64,000 nucleotides of DNA from JAEUJM01 sp041918615 (GCA_041918615.1 JAYRVH010000030.1:284817-348816), one strand, 5' to 3'. Positions 52,020-60,451 are shown, counted from the stretch's first letter. Notes: a model not told the origin generated them from the sequence alone. Translations and numbers: made by a program.

Positions 52020-52658
52020 TCACAGGAGGGCCTCGGTGCAGTCCTCGGTGGTCTCGATGCGACGACCGCAGGAACCGCCGTAGGCCTCGTACTGCGAACC
52101 GGCGTCGGCTTGGGCGTAGAGGATGTCGCAGTCGAGCAGGTCGCCTGCGAAGCACTGGTCGGCGAGCGCGCTCAGGAAGTCGTCGCCGCCCAGGCCGTCG
52201 GGGTCCTCGGCGGGCGGGAGCAGCACGTCGACGCACAACCGGTTGGTGGGCTCGTCGACGCGCGCGCCGCAGGTGGCGCCGTAGATCTCGTAGAGCGACC
52301 CGTCGGGGCTCCCGACGTAGAGGTCGTCGCATGCGGTCAGGTCGGCCTGGAAGCAGTCGAGCGCCTTCGCGTCGAGGTCCGGGGCGTCGCCGAGCACGGC
52401 GAGGGCCGCCGCGCTGTGCTCGAAGCCCTCTGCGGTGTCGCCCGCCGGCAGGCGAGCCGTCGTCGTGGTGGCCCCGGGGGAGCCGGCCCGGGCTTCGTCC
52501 ACCGCCGGGGCCGCGTCGTCGAGGAGCCCCCGAAGCGCCTCGCCCGGACGGGTGGTGGTCGGCGAGGCGCCGGGATCGGAGCCGCACCCGGCGAGGGCCA
52601 GCAGGATCACGGCCGTCGACACGACGAGGCGGGCGGAAGGCCGCAGCAGGGTGATCAC
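52020..52658 (-). CDS. lipoprotein with a duplicated Cys-rich YG-x-x-CG motif
   Basis: A 212-aa lipoprotein (signal LVVSTAVILLALAGCGS). The C-terminal half holds two copies of a motif of about 45 residues: CFQADLTACDDLYVGSPDGS-LYEIYGATCG and CFAGDLLDCDILYAQADAGS-QYEAYGGSCG, each with three or four cysteines and a final CG-R. Such repeats occur in actinobacterial secreted proteins of unknown function. I chose the GTG at 52658, 4 bases after the stop of the tRNA-binding gene; a start at 52679 is also open. Confidence 0.7.
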   Translation of the reverse strand: MITLLRPSARLVVSTAVILLALAGCGSDPGASPTTTRPGEALRGLLDDAAPAVDEARAGSPGATTTTARLPAGDTAEGFEHSAAALAVLGDAPDLDAKALDCFQADLTACDDLYVGSPDGSLYEIYGATCGARVDEPTNRLCVDVLLPPAEDPDGLGGDDFLSALADQCFAGDLLDCDILYAQADAGSQYEAYGGSCGRRIETTEDCTEALL

Positions 52659-52662
52659 CTCG

Positions 52663-53031
52663 TCAGTACACCCGGGCACCGTTGTATGTGCCCCGTCCCG
52701 GGTGGAGCAGCGACAGCGTGCCGTCGCCGGCGTCGACGCCGAGGATGAGCATCTGGGACTGGAACCCGGCGATGTTCTTGGGCGGGAAGTTCACGACCGC
52801 GACCACCTGCCTGCCCACCAGCTCGTCCCGTTCATAGCCCGTCTTCGCCTGCGCGCTCGAGGTGCGGACGCCGATCTCGGGGCCGAAGTCCACGGTGATC
52901 CGGTACGACGGGTTCCGGGCCCTGGGGAACTCGTCGACAGCCACGATCTCACCGGCGCGGATGTCCACCTTCGTGAAGTCGTCGAACCCGATCTCGGGCT
53001 CGAGTGGAGGGGGATCGGGCCGCGTCGACAC
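52663..53031 (-). CDS. tRNA-binding OB-fold protein (CsaA-like)
   Basis: A 122-aa single-domain tRNA-binding protein. It contains FTKVDIRAGEIVAVDEFPRARNPSYRITVDFG (residues 17-48) and RQVVAVVNFPPKNIAGFQSQMLILGV (86-111), the EMAP-II-like OB fold of CsaA and YgjH. CsaA is a proposed chaperone or tRNA-binding factor. The GTG at 53031 is preceded by TACGAT and a 6-base gap, a textbook leaderless start. The lipoprotein gene follows after 4 bases. Confidence 0.87.
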   Translation of the reverse strand: MSTRPDPPPLEPEIGFDDFTKVDIRAGEIVAVDEFPRARNPSYRITVDFGPEIGVRTSSAQAKTGYERDELVGRQVVAVVNFPPKNIAGFQSQMLILGVDAGDGTLSLLHPGRGTYNGARVY

Positions 53032-53037
53032 GGCCCG

Positions 53038-53043
53038 ATCGTA
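53038..53043 (-). promoter_or_regulatory. -10 hexamer of the tRNA-binding gene, leaderless
   Basis: TACGAT (minus strand), 6 bases before the GTG at 53031. Confidence 0.5.
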
Positions 53044-53056
53044 GGCGGGGCGACGC

Positions 53057-53806
53057 TCAGGTCGCAGCAGGCCCCATCTCGCGGACCGCGTCGATCGCGG
53101 CCGTGGCGGCCGCGCGGGCAGCGACCTGCACCTGGCGACCGAGGCGCGCCAGGTGGCGGGCCCGCCACGGCCCCCGCAGCAGGTACCGGCCCACCGCCGG
53201 CAGGTCGGGCGAGCCGTCGGCCCGGGCCAGGCCGCCGACCCTGCCGTCGAGCACGTCGTCGTCGGCCAGGTCGCTGATGGCCCGGAAGACCGACCAAGGC
53301 ACGCCCTCACGCTCACAGACGGCGGCGATGGCCGCCGTCTCCATGTCGAGGGCCACCACGCCCTGGTCGGCCAGGGCGGCCAGACGCACGGGGTCGCGGA
53401 TCAACTCGTCGCCGGTGAGCAGGCGTCCGCGGGGTGCAACGGAGTGGGTCCCCAAACCGTGCGGGCGGAACTCGTGCCCCGACACCGCGTCGACCACGGA
53501 CTCGGGCACGACCTGATCACCGAGTCGGAGGGTCGAACCGACACCACCCGCGATGCCGACGACGACGGCATGGTCGACGCGGCGGGACCCGAGGACACGG
53601 CGGGTGGCCGAGGTCGCCGACGCGGTCCCGATGCCCACACCGACCGCCAGAACGTCGGCGGCGCCGACCCGGCCGGCGAAGGCGACGAGCGGCCCGACCC
53701 GCGGCGACGCCCGAAGCGCTCCCTGTCGGACGACGGGCCGCAACTCGGACGGCATCGGCACGAGCATCACCACCAGCGGACGGGAACCGGTCGCGTCCAT
53801 CAGCAC
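53057..53806 (-). CDS. nucleoside phosphorylase-superfamily hydrolase (MTAN/futalosine hydrolase-like)
   Basis: A 249-aa protein of the PNP/UDP-phosphorylase superfamily: PLVVMLVPMPSELRPVVRQGAL at the start, VVVGIAGGVGSTLRLGDQVVPE near residues 81-102, LDMETAAIAAVCEREGVPW near 152-170 (the ME-x-x-A nucleoside-binding motif) and FRAISDLADDD near 173. Related enzymes are methylthioadenosine/S-adenosylhomocysteine nucleosidase and MqnB. No adjacent menaquinone or SAM genes, so I do not choose between them. It shares its strand with the tRNA-binding gene downstream. Confidence 0.8.
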   Translation of the reverse strand: MLMDATGSRPLVVMLVPMPSELRPVVRQGALRASPRVGPLVAFAGRVGAADVLAVGVGIGTASATSATRRVLGSRRVDHAVVVGIAGGVGSTLRLGDQVVPESVVDAVSGHEFRPHGLGTHSVAPRGRLLTGDELIRDPVRLAALADQGVVALDMETAAIAAVCEREGVPWSVFRAISDLADDDVLDGRVGGLARADGSPDLPAVGRYLLRGPWRARHLARLGRQVQVAARAAATAAIDAVREMGPAAT

Positions 53807-53843
53807 CGCACCGTCGGCACCGTCGGCCGGGAAGCCGGACGAC

Positions 53844-54344
53844 TCAGCCGGCGCGTTCGGCCAGCCGGCGGCGCGTGAACTCGAACTCGCGGTGGAGCTG
53901 GTCGATGACGTCGCCCTTGGCCCAGTTGGCGATCTTGCCGCCGATCAGCGGCACCTTGACCTTCACGTCGCAGGTGACGGTGTGCTTCGTGCGACCGTCA
54001 CCGAGGTCCTCGAACACGATGGTGCCGTCGGTGTGGACGGGCGCACCGAGCACCTCGAGGGTGAAGGTCCCTTCGCGGCGGCCGTCGGCCTCGGCGGCGA
54101 ACCGGACCGTGTGCTCGACGGTGTTGGACGGCTTCAGGACCTTCTGGGCGAAGCCGGGCAGGTCCACGGTGATCACCCGCCGGTTGCGGACGACCCAGCC
54201 GTCGCCGTCGGCGGCGCACTCGAGCATCTCGACGTCGCGATCACCGCCTTCGGCGAAGCGGGTCAGGTACTCGGCCTCGTCGGTCTCGACGGCGAACACG
54301 TCCGCGATGTCGGCGTCGTAGGTCGTGGTCTCACGCAGTTCCAT
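53844..54344 (-). CDS. DUF2505/SRPBCC ligand-binding protein
   Basis: A 166-aa START-like protein typical of DUF2505: MELRETTTYDADIADVFAVETDEAEYLTRFA-type N-terminus and the central HTVRFAAEADGRREGTFTLEV, ending VDIQLHREFEFTRRRLAER-like (actually VIDQLHREFEFTRRRLAERAG). It likely binds a lipid or hydrophobic ligand. TACTGT ends 7 bases before the ATG at 54344. Confidence 0.82.
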   Translation of the reverse strand: MELRETTTYDADIADVFAVETDEAEYLTRFAEGGDRDVEMLECAADGDGWVVRNRRVITVDLPGFAQKVLKPSNTVEHTVRFAAEADGRREGTFTLEVLGAPVHTDGTIVFEDLGDGRTKHTVTCDVKVKVPLIGGKIANWAKGDVIDQLHREFEFTRRRLAERAG

Positions 54345-54351
54345 GCCGGGA

Positions 54352-54357
54352 ACAGTA
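54352..54357 (-). promoter_or_regulatory. -10 hexamer of the DUF2505 gene
   Basis: TACTGT (minus strand), 7 bases before the ATG at 54344; the same hexamer and spacing as at 45453. Confidence 0.45.
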
Positions 54358-54400
54358 GAGCGGGCGAACGGGTCGCATCTCGGATCTGTCGGCGAGCTGC

Positions 54401-55654
54401 TCACGCGAGCCCGACGGTGAGGGCCACCCCTGCACCGAACACGACAGCACCAGGAAGGACCGCGAGGGTGAAGCCGCGGCCGAAGGCACGGCCGCCGGTG
54501 GTGAAGGCCAGCCCGCACTTGACCACCGTGTTGACCCCGAGTGACGCGGCGATGGCCAGCAGAGCGGTGGAGGTCCCGATGTCGCCCTGGTGGGCGAGCG
54601 TGGCGGCGCTGAGCGCGCCGGCGTGGGCATCGGCCAGGCCGGCGAGTCCCGAGGCGATGATGGCCCCCTGGTCGCCGAGTGCCTCACTCCCCCACTGGGC
54701 GACGAGGAGCGTGCCGGTCAGGATGGCCGTGAGCACCACGGCCGGCAGCAGGGCGAACGGCCGCCCAACCTTCACCTCGCCGTCGTCGCCCTGCCCTTCG
54801 CTACCGGACCCGCCGGCCGCCCGGTACTGGAGCATCGCCACCACCACGAGCACGACCCCGCTGGCGAGCACCGTCGGCCAGAGCAGCCGGACGACCTCGG
54901 CGTCGACGAACCAGAGGACGAAGACCAGCTGGAGCAGGGTGGCGAGGCTGGCCAGCAGGGCCCCTCCCAACGGCGCACGCAGGCTCCGCATGGTGCGGGC
55001 CAGACGTCCCATGGACGCCGTGGTGGCCGATGCCGACACGAAGCCGCCGGCCAGGCCGGTCACCAGCAGGCCCCGTCCTGCGCCCAATGCCCGAACCCCG
55101 ATGTAGCCGACCCAGCCGATCCCGGTGAGCAGCACCACGATCTCCCAGACGTGACGAGGGTTGAGGGCGCCGTAGGGACCGAGATCCTGGTCCGGGAGCA
55201 GCGGCAGCACGACGAAGGCCACGACGAGGAACCTGATCGCGTCCTCGAGCTCGACCTCGGTCACCACACGACGAGCGAGCAGGTGCAAGCGCTCCTTGCC
55301 GTGCAGGAGGGCCGCGACCACGACGGCGACCGCAACCGCCGTCGCGGGGCGTTCGAAGGCGAGGGCGCCGAGGAGGTAGGTGGCCACCGCGGCCACCTCG
55401 GTCGTCGCTCCCGGGTCGGCGGCGCTCGTCCGGTTGTACCCGATGGCCACCAGGATCGTGACGGCGGCGAGCCCCACCGCGACGACACCGACGCCCATCG
55501 ACGCGGCAAGGGCGCCCGCCAGCGCCGCCAGCGCGAAGGTGCGGGTCCCCGCCGCCTGACGCTTTCCCTCGCGGTGGCTCCATTCGCGTTCGAAGCCCAG
55601 CAGGAGCCCGATCGCCAGTGCAGTGACGTAGGGCGAGAGGCTGTCCCAGCTCAT
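54401..55654 (-). CDS. MgtC/DUF4010 family integral membrane protein
   Basis: A 417-aa protein with about 11 TM helices. The N-terminal MgtC-like part has LAIGLLLGFEREWSHREGKRQAAGTRTFALAALAGAL around residues 13-50 (the conserved R/G-rich loop). The DUF4010 part has GLAGGFVSASATTASMGRLAR near 220 and the repeat-like GLAGLADAHAGALSAATLA near 350. Family members influence magnesium homeostasis or transport ions; substrate unknown. The ATG overlaps the stop of a possible 43-codon leader ORF (ATGA). Confidence 0.85.
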   Translation of the reverse strand: MSWDSLSPYVTALAIGLLLGFEREWSHREGKRQAAGTRTFALAALAGALAASMGVGVVAVGLAAVTILVAIGYNRTSAADPGATTEVAAVATYLLGALAFERPATAVAVAVVVAALLHGKERLHLLARRVVTEVELEDAIRFLVVAFVVLPLLPDQDLGPYGALNPRHVWEIVVLLTGIGWVGYIGVRALGAGRGLLVTGLAGGFVSASATTASMGRLARTMRSLRAPLGGALLASLATLLQLVFVLWFVDAEVVRLLWPTVLASGVVLVVVAMLQYRAAGGSGSEGQGDDGEVKVGRPFALLPAVVLTAILTGTLLVAQWGSEALGDQGAIIASGLAGLADAHAGALSAATLAHQGDIGTSTALLAIAASLGVNTVVKCGLAFTTGGRAFGRGFTLAVLPGAVVFGAGVALTVGLA

Positions 55655-55782
55655 CTCTCGCCGCCCGCGGGTGAACTCCGGCTCCACCCGGAGCCGGTGA
55701 CGAGCAGGAGGGAGATGCAGAGCACGGAGGTGACGCCGACGACCGTAGACCCGAGGAGCGGCCGAGCGGACCGGTGAGCCAC
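55651..55782 (-). CDS. possible 43-aa single-TM leader peptide for the MgtC-like gene
   Basis: A GTG-initiated frame encodes a short basic N-terminus (MAHRSARPLLGS) and one clear TM helix (TVVGVTSVLCISLLLVTG) and stops at 55651, overlapping the next ATG by four bases (ATGA). mgtC genes of enterobacteria are controlled by leader ORFs, so this arrangement is of interest, but the start lies 3 bases after the VapC relic and may be fortuitous. Confidence 0.3.
   Translation of the reverse strand: MAHRSARPLLGSTVVGVTSVLCISLLLVTGSGWSRSSPAGGER
55678..55697. repeat. 8-bp stem hairpin upstream of the MgtC-like gene
   Basis: CCGGCTCC (55678-55685) and GGAGCCGG (55690-55697) with a 4-base loop, 24 bases before the MgtC-like start. 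It could act as a transcript leader structure or attenuator. Confidence 0.45.
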
Positions 55783-55785
55783 CGG

Positions 55786-55983
55786 TCAGCGGTGACGGTG
55801 CCGCTCGACCCCCGGCAAGTCCTCGAAACCAAACGGATCCGCGGTGAGGACGATCGGGTGGGTGGACCGGGCGGTGGCGGCGATGATCAGGTCGTGGGCG
55901 CCTCGGGGACGACCTGATCGCCGGGTGTCGGCCAAGAGTGCTGCGCGAGCAAGGTGTCCGACACCCTGCCCTGACCCTTCGCA
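55786..55983 (-). pseudogene. C-terminal relic of a VapC/PIN toxin
   Basis: The minus-strand frame encodes VGHLARAALLADTRRSGRPRG followed by AHDLIIAATARSTHPIVLTADPFGFEDLPGV and a stop. This is the C-terminal half of a PIN domain (D-x-x-I-A-A-T-A helix and T-A-D-x-F strand). The N-terminal catalytic Asp region is missing; an in-frame stop lies at 55984. No intact antitoxin is adjacent. Confidence 0.65.
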
Positions 55984-56499
55984 TCATGGTCACGCCCGCC
56001 CGCCTCCTGCTCGCCGCCGGCTGAGCCGGTCGTCGCCGGGCTTCCCCGGCCGTTGTGTCACCGTCGTGGCAGACGGATCCAGGCCGCTGGGCGCACACTG
56101 CGATCAACGAACCACCCACGACCACCCCGCAGGACGAGCAGGCCGGCGAGGCCAAGGCCGGCCGTGACACCGGCGAGCGGCGCGCCGACGAGAGCAAGCC
56201 CGAGCGCAAGGCCATGGGCGTCAGGCAACCGTGAGGTAGATGCGGCCCGCCACCTCGGGTGACCGGCGCACGATCGAGCACCCCGAGGGACACCGCCACA
56301 CGAGGGCGGGGCGGGGACCACCGACCCGGCCCTCGCAGCGCCCCCGGGTCGTGCGATGTGCCCGCCGGGCGGAGAACACCCGCACCAGCACGGGACCCGG
56401 GCGCCGGCCCCCCCCGTTCATGGAAAGCACAACCACCGACCCGTGGTCTTCGGTTCCAAGAACCGCCGCCCGGGGCCGGGTTCCCACCGACCGGCGGCC
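55984..56499. other. 516-bp stretch without a convincing gene
   Basis: Frames here are short. The minus frame 56221-56487 starts MGTRPRAAVLGTEDHGS and ends VAGRIYLTVA, but lacks recognisable motifs. The minus frame 56058-56321 contains a hydrophobic GLALGLALVGAPLAGVTAGLGLAGLLVL stretch that could be a membrane-gene relic. A C8 run at 56408-56415 could be a frameshift site. I call nothing here. Confidence 0.4.
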
Positions 56500-57431
56500 T
56501 CAGGCGATGCCGAGGAGCTGGCGCCGCTGCGCCAGCAGCGTCGTGATGATGCGGGCGACGGAGCCGGGGCGGTAGCGAAGGTCGTTCCAGCTGAAGCGGA
56601 TGACCTGCCACCCGAGAGCGGTGATCTCGGCGTCGCGGACCTTGTCATCCAGCCAGTTGTCGAACTTGGCGCCGTGGTCCTCGTAGCCGTCGACCTCGAT
56701 GTCGAGCATCTCGGCCATGTAGGCGAAGTCCATGAGCCGCCACTCGCCGGCCACGGGCACCCACACCTGGAAGTCGGGCTCGGGGAGGCCGCGCGACCGG
56801 CACAGCTCGGCCATGACCGGCTCGAGCATGCTGTCGGCCCGCTGCCCGCCGAGGGCGCGTCGATCGAGCACCTCGCCCAGCACGCCGGCGCCGCGACGGC
56901 CGGGTCCCCGAGGCGCTCGCGGAAGGCCCGGGCGCCGGCGACGGTGACGATCTTGCGCGACGTCAGCGACTCGAGCGCGATCGCCACCTGGTCGGGTCCG
57001 ACGATGGCCCCCAGGTCGACGAGCATCCGTAGCGGGTTCGTCACCGGGATGTCGTGGCGGCGCACGACCTGGTCCGGAGAGAGGTCGAGCGACCGGTGCA
57101 CGATCACGCCACGGGGCCGGGGACAGCGCGGACGGGTGACGCTGACCTCCATGGGCGGGACGCCACCGGGCAGCTCGACCCCCCACAACGACGGCGCGGC
57201 CCGGTGCGAACCCACCCCGCCCGCGGCCAGGGTGGCGGCCAGCATCATCTGGTTCCGCGTGATCGGCGCCCCGGACAGCCGGTAGACACCCTTGTGGACG
57301 GCCACCAAGCGGGCCGTCGCCAGCACATGGTCGATCTCGCGGGCGGTCACACCCGCGGCAAGCAGTTGCGGACGGACGACGAGGCCATGCTGCCAGGCGC
57401 CGAAACGATCAAGAGCAGCTTCGTTTCGCAT
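56500..57431 (-). pseudogene. AbiEi-like wHTH plus DUF559 nuclease-fold protein, frameshifted
   Basis: The first frame (57431 down to about 56910) encodes an AbiEi-type N-terminus (HGLVVRPQLLAAGVTAREIDHVLA and LVAVHKGVYRLSG) and a middle domain with PRGVIVHRSLDLSPDQVV. The DUF559 (Vsr-like) domain is in the next frame: LEPVMAELCRSRGLPEPDFQV, WRLMDFAYMAEMLDIEVDGYEDHG (in parts) and LGWQVIRFSWNDL, ending at 56500. The frames join at 56902-56910 (plus GGGTCCCCG), where one base seems to be missing. The full product would be about 310 aa. Confidence 0.7.
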
Positions 57432-58015
57432 GCCCCAAGTACACCGAAGGGGATGACAAGCTCAGCGAGCGAGCCGGTCCTCGCCGATCTCCGGCCGGCT
57501 GTGTCACCGGGGCGACGGACAGCGTGTTCGAGCTGCTGCGCATCGTCGATCAGTTCGCCGTCGGTTCCGATGAGCTTCTCGAGCTGATTCTCAGCCGTTC
57601 CGACCACCGCCCGAACGTGGGGTTGTCGCCCGGCGCGGCTGAACGATGTCGCGACCCCGGCTGTGGCCCTGGCGGCGTCGACGTCCCGCAGCCGCGCACC
57701 GATCGCACTCCCCGGAGGGAGAGCCAGAACCTGCGACCTGCCATTCGGTGTCGTCACTTCGACGACACCGAGTGGAGGTGATGACCCTTCTTTCAAACCC
57801 CGGTCTCGCCGACCACCCGTGACCCGGGCACGGCTTGACGAGTGATTCCGCCGACCAAACGCCGAGACGAGTGTCGTGGGCCGCAGGTTGCCTCGGGGCA
57901 TGGCGAACCGGCTGAGCATGAGCCCTGAGCTGTCCGAGGCAGTCGAGCGGGCGCGGCGGGGCGCGCTCGAGGCTGGCGAACTGCTCGCCCCGCCGACAGA
58001 GCCGTTCCGGCCGCC
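57432..58015. other. 584-bp stretch without a convincing gene
   Basis: Competing short frames are present: on plus, FELLRIVDQFAVGSDELLEL around 57527; on minus, VVEVTTPNGRSQVLALPPGS and NQLEKLIGTDGELIDDAQQL. Neither has an identifiable family or a complete gene structure. It contains a strong 11-bp hairpin (57745-57771). Probably decayed accessory DNA. Confidence 0.4.
57745..57771. repeat. perfect 11-bp inverted repeat in non-coding DNA
   Basis: TCGGTGTCGTC (57745-57755), loop ACTTC, GACGACACCGA (57761-57771). A stable hairpin in a stretch with no assigned gene; could be a terminator, a small-RNA stem or a mobile-element remnant. Confidence 0.5.
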
Positions 58016-58431
58016 ATGTTCGAACCCGATGAAGTCGGCTTTCTCGGCGACACGATCAGGGGGCACCTCGACGGGGCGCTTCCCGACGACCGCTGGTTCC
58101 TCGCCGAGACGCAGGGGCCACTCACGGGCGCGGCCTACGTCGCTCCCGAGCCGTTCGGTCACCTGGTTGGAACCTCTACTTCATCGCAACCGAGCCCTCG
58201 GGCCACGGGCGAGGAGTCGGTTCACTGCTGATCTCAGCCGTCGAGCAGCACGTCAAGGATCTCGGAGCCGAGCGTGCGCTCGTGCTGATCGTGGAGACGT
58301 CTGCCACCGATCGATACGCCCCGGCGCGCAGGTTCCACGACGCCAGAGGCTTCGACAACGAGTCCACGATCCGGGACTACTACGGACCCGACGATGCCAA
58401 GGTCGCCTGCTGGAAGGCGATCAACCGCTGA
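58016..58431 (+). pseudogene. GNAT-family N-acetyltransferase, frameshifted
   Basis: The first frame (58016 to about 58165) encodes MFEPDEVGFLGDTIRGHLDG and WFLAETQGPLTGAAYVAPEP, the beginning of a GNAT fold. The rest is in the next frame from about 58165: NLYFIATEPSGHGRGVGSLL (motif A, acetyl-CoA-binding R/Q-x-x-G-x-G/A, here GHGRGVG), ISAVEQHVKDLGAERALVLI, YAPARRFHDARGFDNES and a stop at 58431. One base is missing around 58160-58168 (plus GGTCACCTGGTTGG). Start unknown; the gene may begin further upstream. Confidence 0.72.
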
Positions 58432-58435
58432 GCCA

Positions 58436-58476
58436 ACCGGCGGGGCGGGCGAGTCTGACTTGCCCGCCCCGCCGGT
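58436..58476. terminator. strong 15-bp hairpin after the GNAT gene
   Basis: ACCGGCGGGGCGGGC (58436-58450) and GCCCGCCCCGCCGGT (58462-58476) form a perfect 15-bp GC-rich stem with an 11-base loop, just after the GNAT stop. Likely a bidirectional terminator separating this region from the regulator gene. Confidence 0.75.
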
Positions 58477-58628
58477 GTCCCCGAGGTGCCGGCCTGCCAT
58501 GCCCACGAGCCGGCGTTCTTTGGGGCAGGCTCTGGGTCCGGGCACGTAGGTCGCGGAGGCAGAAGCCGACGCCGCGAGGATCACCCCTGGACCGGTCCTC
58601 CGCCCCACCGGGGTGCCAATGGGCCGGC

Positions 58629-59291
58629 TCACGCCGGCATGCGGTCGGTCTCGTAGGCCCACATGGCGAGCTCGACTCGGTTGCGAGCGCCGAGCTTGTT
58701 CATGAGGCTTGCGAGGTGGGTCTTCACGGTGCTGAGGCTGATGTAGAGCTCATCGGCGATCTCGGCATTCGTGTGGCCGAGGGCGACGGTGACGAGCACC
58801 TCCTCTTCACGCTCGGTGAGCGGGGCCATCGGCTGCGCCGCTGGCTCTCTCGATGACGCGCCGAGCTCGGAGAATGTCGACAGCAGCCGGGCTGTGACAC
58901 TCGGAGCGATGAGGGCGTCGCCGCTGGCGGCAGAGCGCACGGCCTGCGAGAGCAGATCGGGTCCGGCGTCTTTGAGGAGGAACCCGCGTGCGCCTGCTTT
59001 GAGCGCACCGTGCACGTACTCGTCCAGGTCGAACGTCGTGATCACCACGATGGCGAGTGGGTCCGCCACGTCTGGCCCCGCAAGCAGGCGAGTGACCTCG
59101 ATGCCGTCGAGCTCGGGCATTCGGATGTCGAAGAGACACACGTCGGGGCGCAGCCGGCGAGCGAGCTCGAGCGCCTCGCGACCGTTGACGGCCTCGGCCA
59201 CGACCTCGATGTCGACCTGGGCATCAAGGATCATGCGCAGGCCGGTGCGCACGATGTCCTGGTCGTCGGCGACCAGGACCCGGATGGTCAC
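58629..59291 (-). CDS. NarL/LuxR-family response regulator
   Basis: A 220-aa regulator: receiver with DD at 9-10, phospho-acceptor Asp 55 (CLFDIRMPELDG), Thr in VVITTFDLDEYV and Lys near 107 (GFLLKDAGPDLL). The LuxR helix-turn-helix is at about 155-215: LTEREEEVLVTVALGHTNAEIADELYISLSTVKTHLASLMNKLG. The ATG overlaps the kinase stop by four bases. Its targets may be the CGGCCGATC repeats in the divergent promoter region at 60472-60549 and the ABC transporter beyond it. Confidence 0.92.
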   Translation of the reverse strand: MTIRVLVADDQDIVRTGLRMILDAQVDIEVVAEAVNGREALELARRLRPDVCLFDIRMPELDGIEVTRLLAGPDVADPLAIVVITTFDLDEYVHGALKAGARGFLLKDAGPDLLSQAVRSAASGDALIAPSVTARLLSTFSELGASSREPAAQPMAPLTEREEEVLVTVALGHTNAEIADELYISLSTVKTHLASLMNKLGARNRVELAMWAYETDRMPA

Positions 59292-60439
59292 GTCGTCACC
59301 GCTCGACGCGGGAGCGTCGCAGCGACAGCCCAGCCGCCGCCGGGACGTGGCCCTGCGTCGAACGTGCCGCCGAGGAGCTTGGCTCGCTCGGCCATCCCGA
59401 CGAGCCCGAAACCCGGTGTGGACGTCATCGATGTGCCGCTGCCTCGTCCGTCGTCGACGACGGTGACCCGAACGTGCTCATCGTCTCCATCGACTCGCAC
59501 CTCCACCTCCGACGCTTGTCGAGCGTGGCGGAGGGCGTTGGTGACCGCTTCTTGGGCAAGGCGGAAGCAGGCGGCATCGACCGAGGGTCGGACCTCGTCG
59601 AGCCCGCCGGCGATCGTCACCGCCACTCGGGGACCAGTTGCCCCGCCGTGCCGTTCGAGCCGGGCCAGGTCGCGGATGCCCTGCTGCGGCCGTAGGTCTG
59701 CCCGGTCGCCGTGACGCAGGGTGCCAACCATCGACCGCATCTCTTCGAGCGCACGGGTCGCCTCCTCCTCGATGACGCCCAGCGCCTCGACAGCCGCTTC
59801 GGGTCGGGCGGCGGCCACGACCCGACCGGCCTGCGCCTGCACCGCGATGGCGGAAACGTGGTGTGCCACGGTGTCGTGGAGCTCGCGGGCCAGCTCCGCC
59901 CGCTCGCGCGATCGCAGACCCGCGACCTCCTCGGCCCGCAGCTCGCCTGAGTAGCGGACAGCGAAGCCGACGGCGCACGCGAGGAGCACCACGAGGGCAC
60001 CGCCGACGATGTTGCCGACCGGATCGCCGGCGACGCCGGACAGGGCCAGCGGGACCGCCATGACGAGGAGGCCGATCCCGACGTCTCGTCTCGACGCCCA
60101 CCGCGAGAGCGCGTACGGAAGCACGAGCAGGAAGGCCGAGGTGTCCAGACCCTCCCACTCCAGGTCACGGAGGAGCGAGAGGGTCTCGACCGCACTCACC
60201 GTTCCGAAGGAGAGCACGAACACCAGGAGCGGCCGGACCCGACGCCACGGCAGCAGGCAGGCGAGGCCGGCCGTCACCGCCAGCGAAACGCCGGGCCACA
60301 CCAGCTGCTCGCGGGTGAACGCCTCGACCGTCGCCATCACGACAACGGTGACGACGAACAACCAATCGCGCCCTGAAGGCCCGGGCGGATCAGCCGCCCG
60401 TGGTTGCGCCCAGTAGGGACGGCTCTTGTCCAACGCCAC
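59288..60439 (-). CDS. DesK/NarX-type sensor histidine kinase (HisKA_3)
   Basis: A 383-aa kinase with about five TM helices in residues 25-165, then ERAELARELHDTVAHHVSAI with phospho-accepting His 188, and an ATPase domain with LAQEAVTNALRHA near 290, VVDDGRGSG and FGLVGMAERAKLLGG near 345. No separate sensor domain: the membrane block probably senses envelope conditions or a drug. The GTG at 60439 is preceded by TACCCT and 6 bases, so it is leaderless. Divergent to an ABC transporter, a common arrangement for TCS-controlled exporters. Confidence 0.9.
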   Translation of the reverse strand: MALDKSRPYWAQPRAADPPGPSGRDWLFVVTVVVMATVEAFTREQLVWPGVSLAVTAGLACLLPWRRVRPLLVFVLSFGTVSAVETLSLLRDLEWEGLDTSAFLLVLPYALSRWASRRDVGIGLLVMAVPLALSGVAGDPVGNIVGGALVVLLACAVGFAVRYSGELRAEEVAGLRSRERAELARELHDTVAHHVSAIAVQAQAGRVVAAARPEAAVEALGVIEEEATRALEEMRSMVGTLRHGDRADLRPQQGIRDLARLERHGGATGPRVAVTIAGGLDEVRPSVDAACFRLAQEAVTNALRHARQASEVEVRVDGDDEHVRVTVVDDGRGSGTSMTSTPGFGLVGMAERAKLLGGTFDAGPRPGGGWAVAATLPRRAVTT

Positions 60440-60445
60440 GCCGCA

Positions 60446-60451
60446 AGGGTA
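60446..60451 (-). promoter_or_regulatory. -10 hexamer of the NarL-type two-component operon, leaderless
   Basis: TACCCT (minus strand), 6 bases before the GTG at 60439. Confidence 0.5.

Noticed and set aside
56221..56487. An 88-codon minus-strand ORF ending VAGRIYLTVA
   Set aside because: Arg/Pro-rich, no ribosome site, no known motif; it lies in decayed DNA. Not enough to call a gene.
57781..57822. A 13-codon ORF with a GGAGGTG sequence in front, just after the 11-bp hairpin
   Set aside because: The ribosome site is too close to the ATG (2 bases) and the peptide is too short to judge.
57347..58162. A minus-strand frame of about 270 codons covering the unassigned stretch
   Set aside because: Its 5' half is antisense to the GNAT relic and its 3' half is antisense to the start of the AbiEi-like gene. 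The middle has no recognisable motif.
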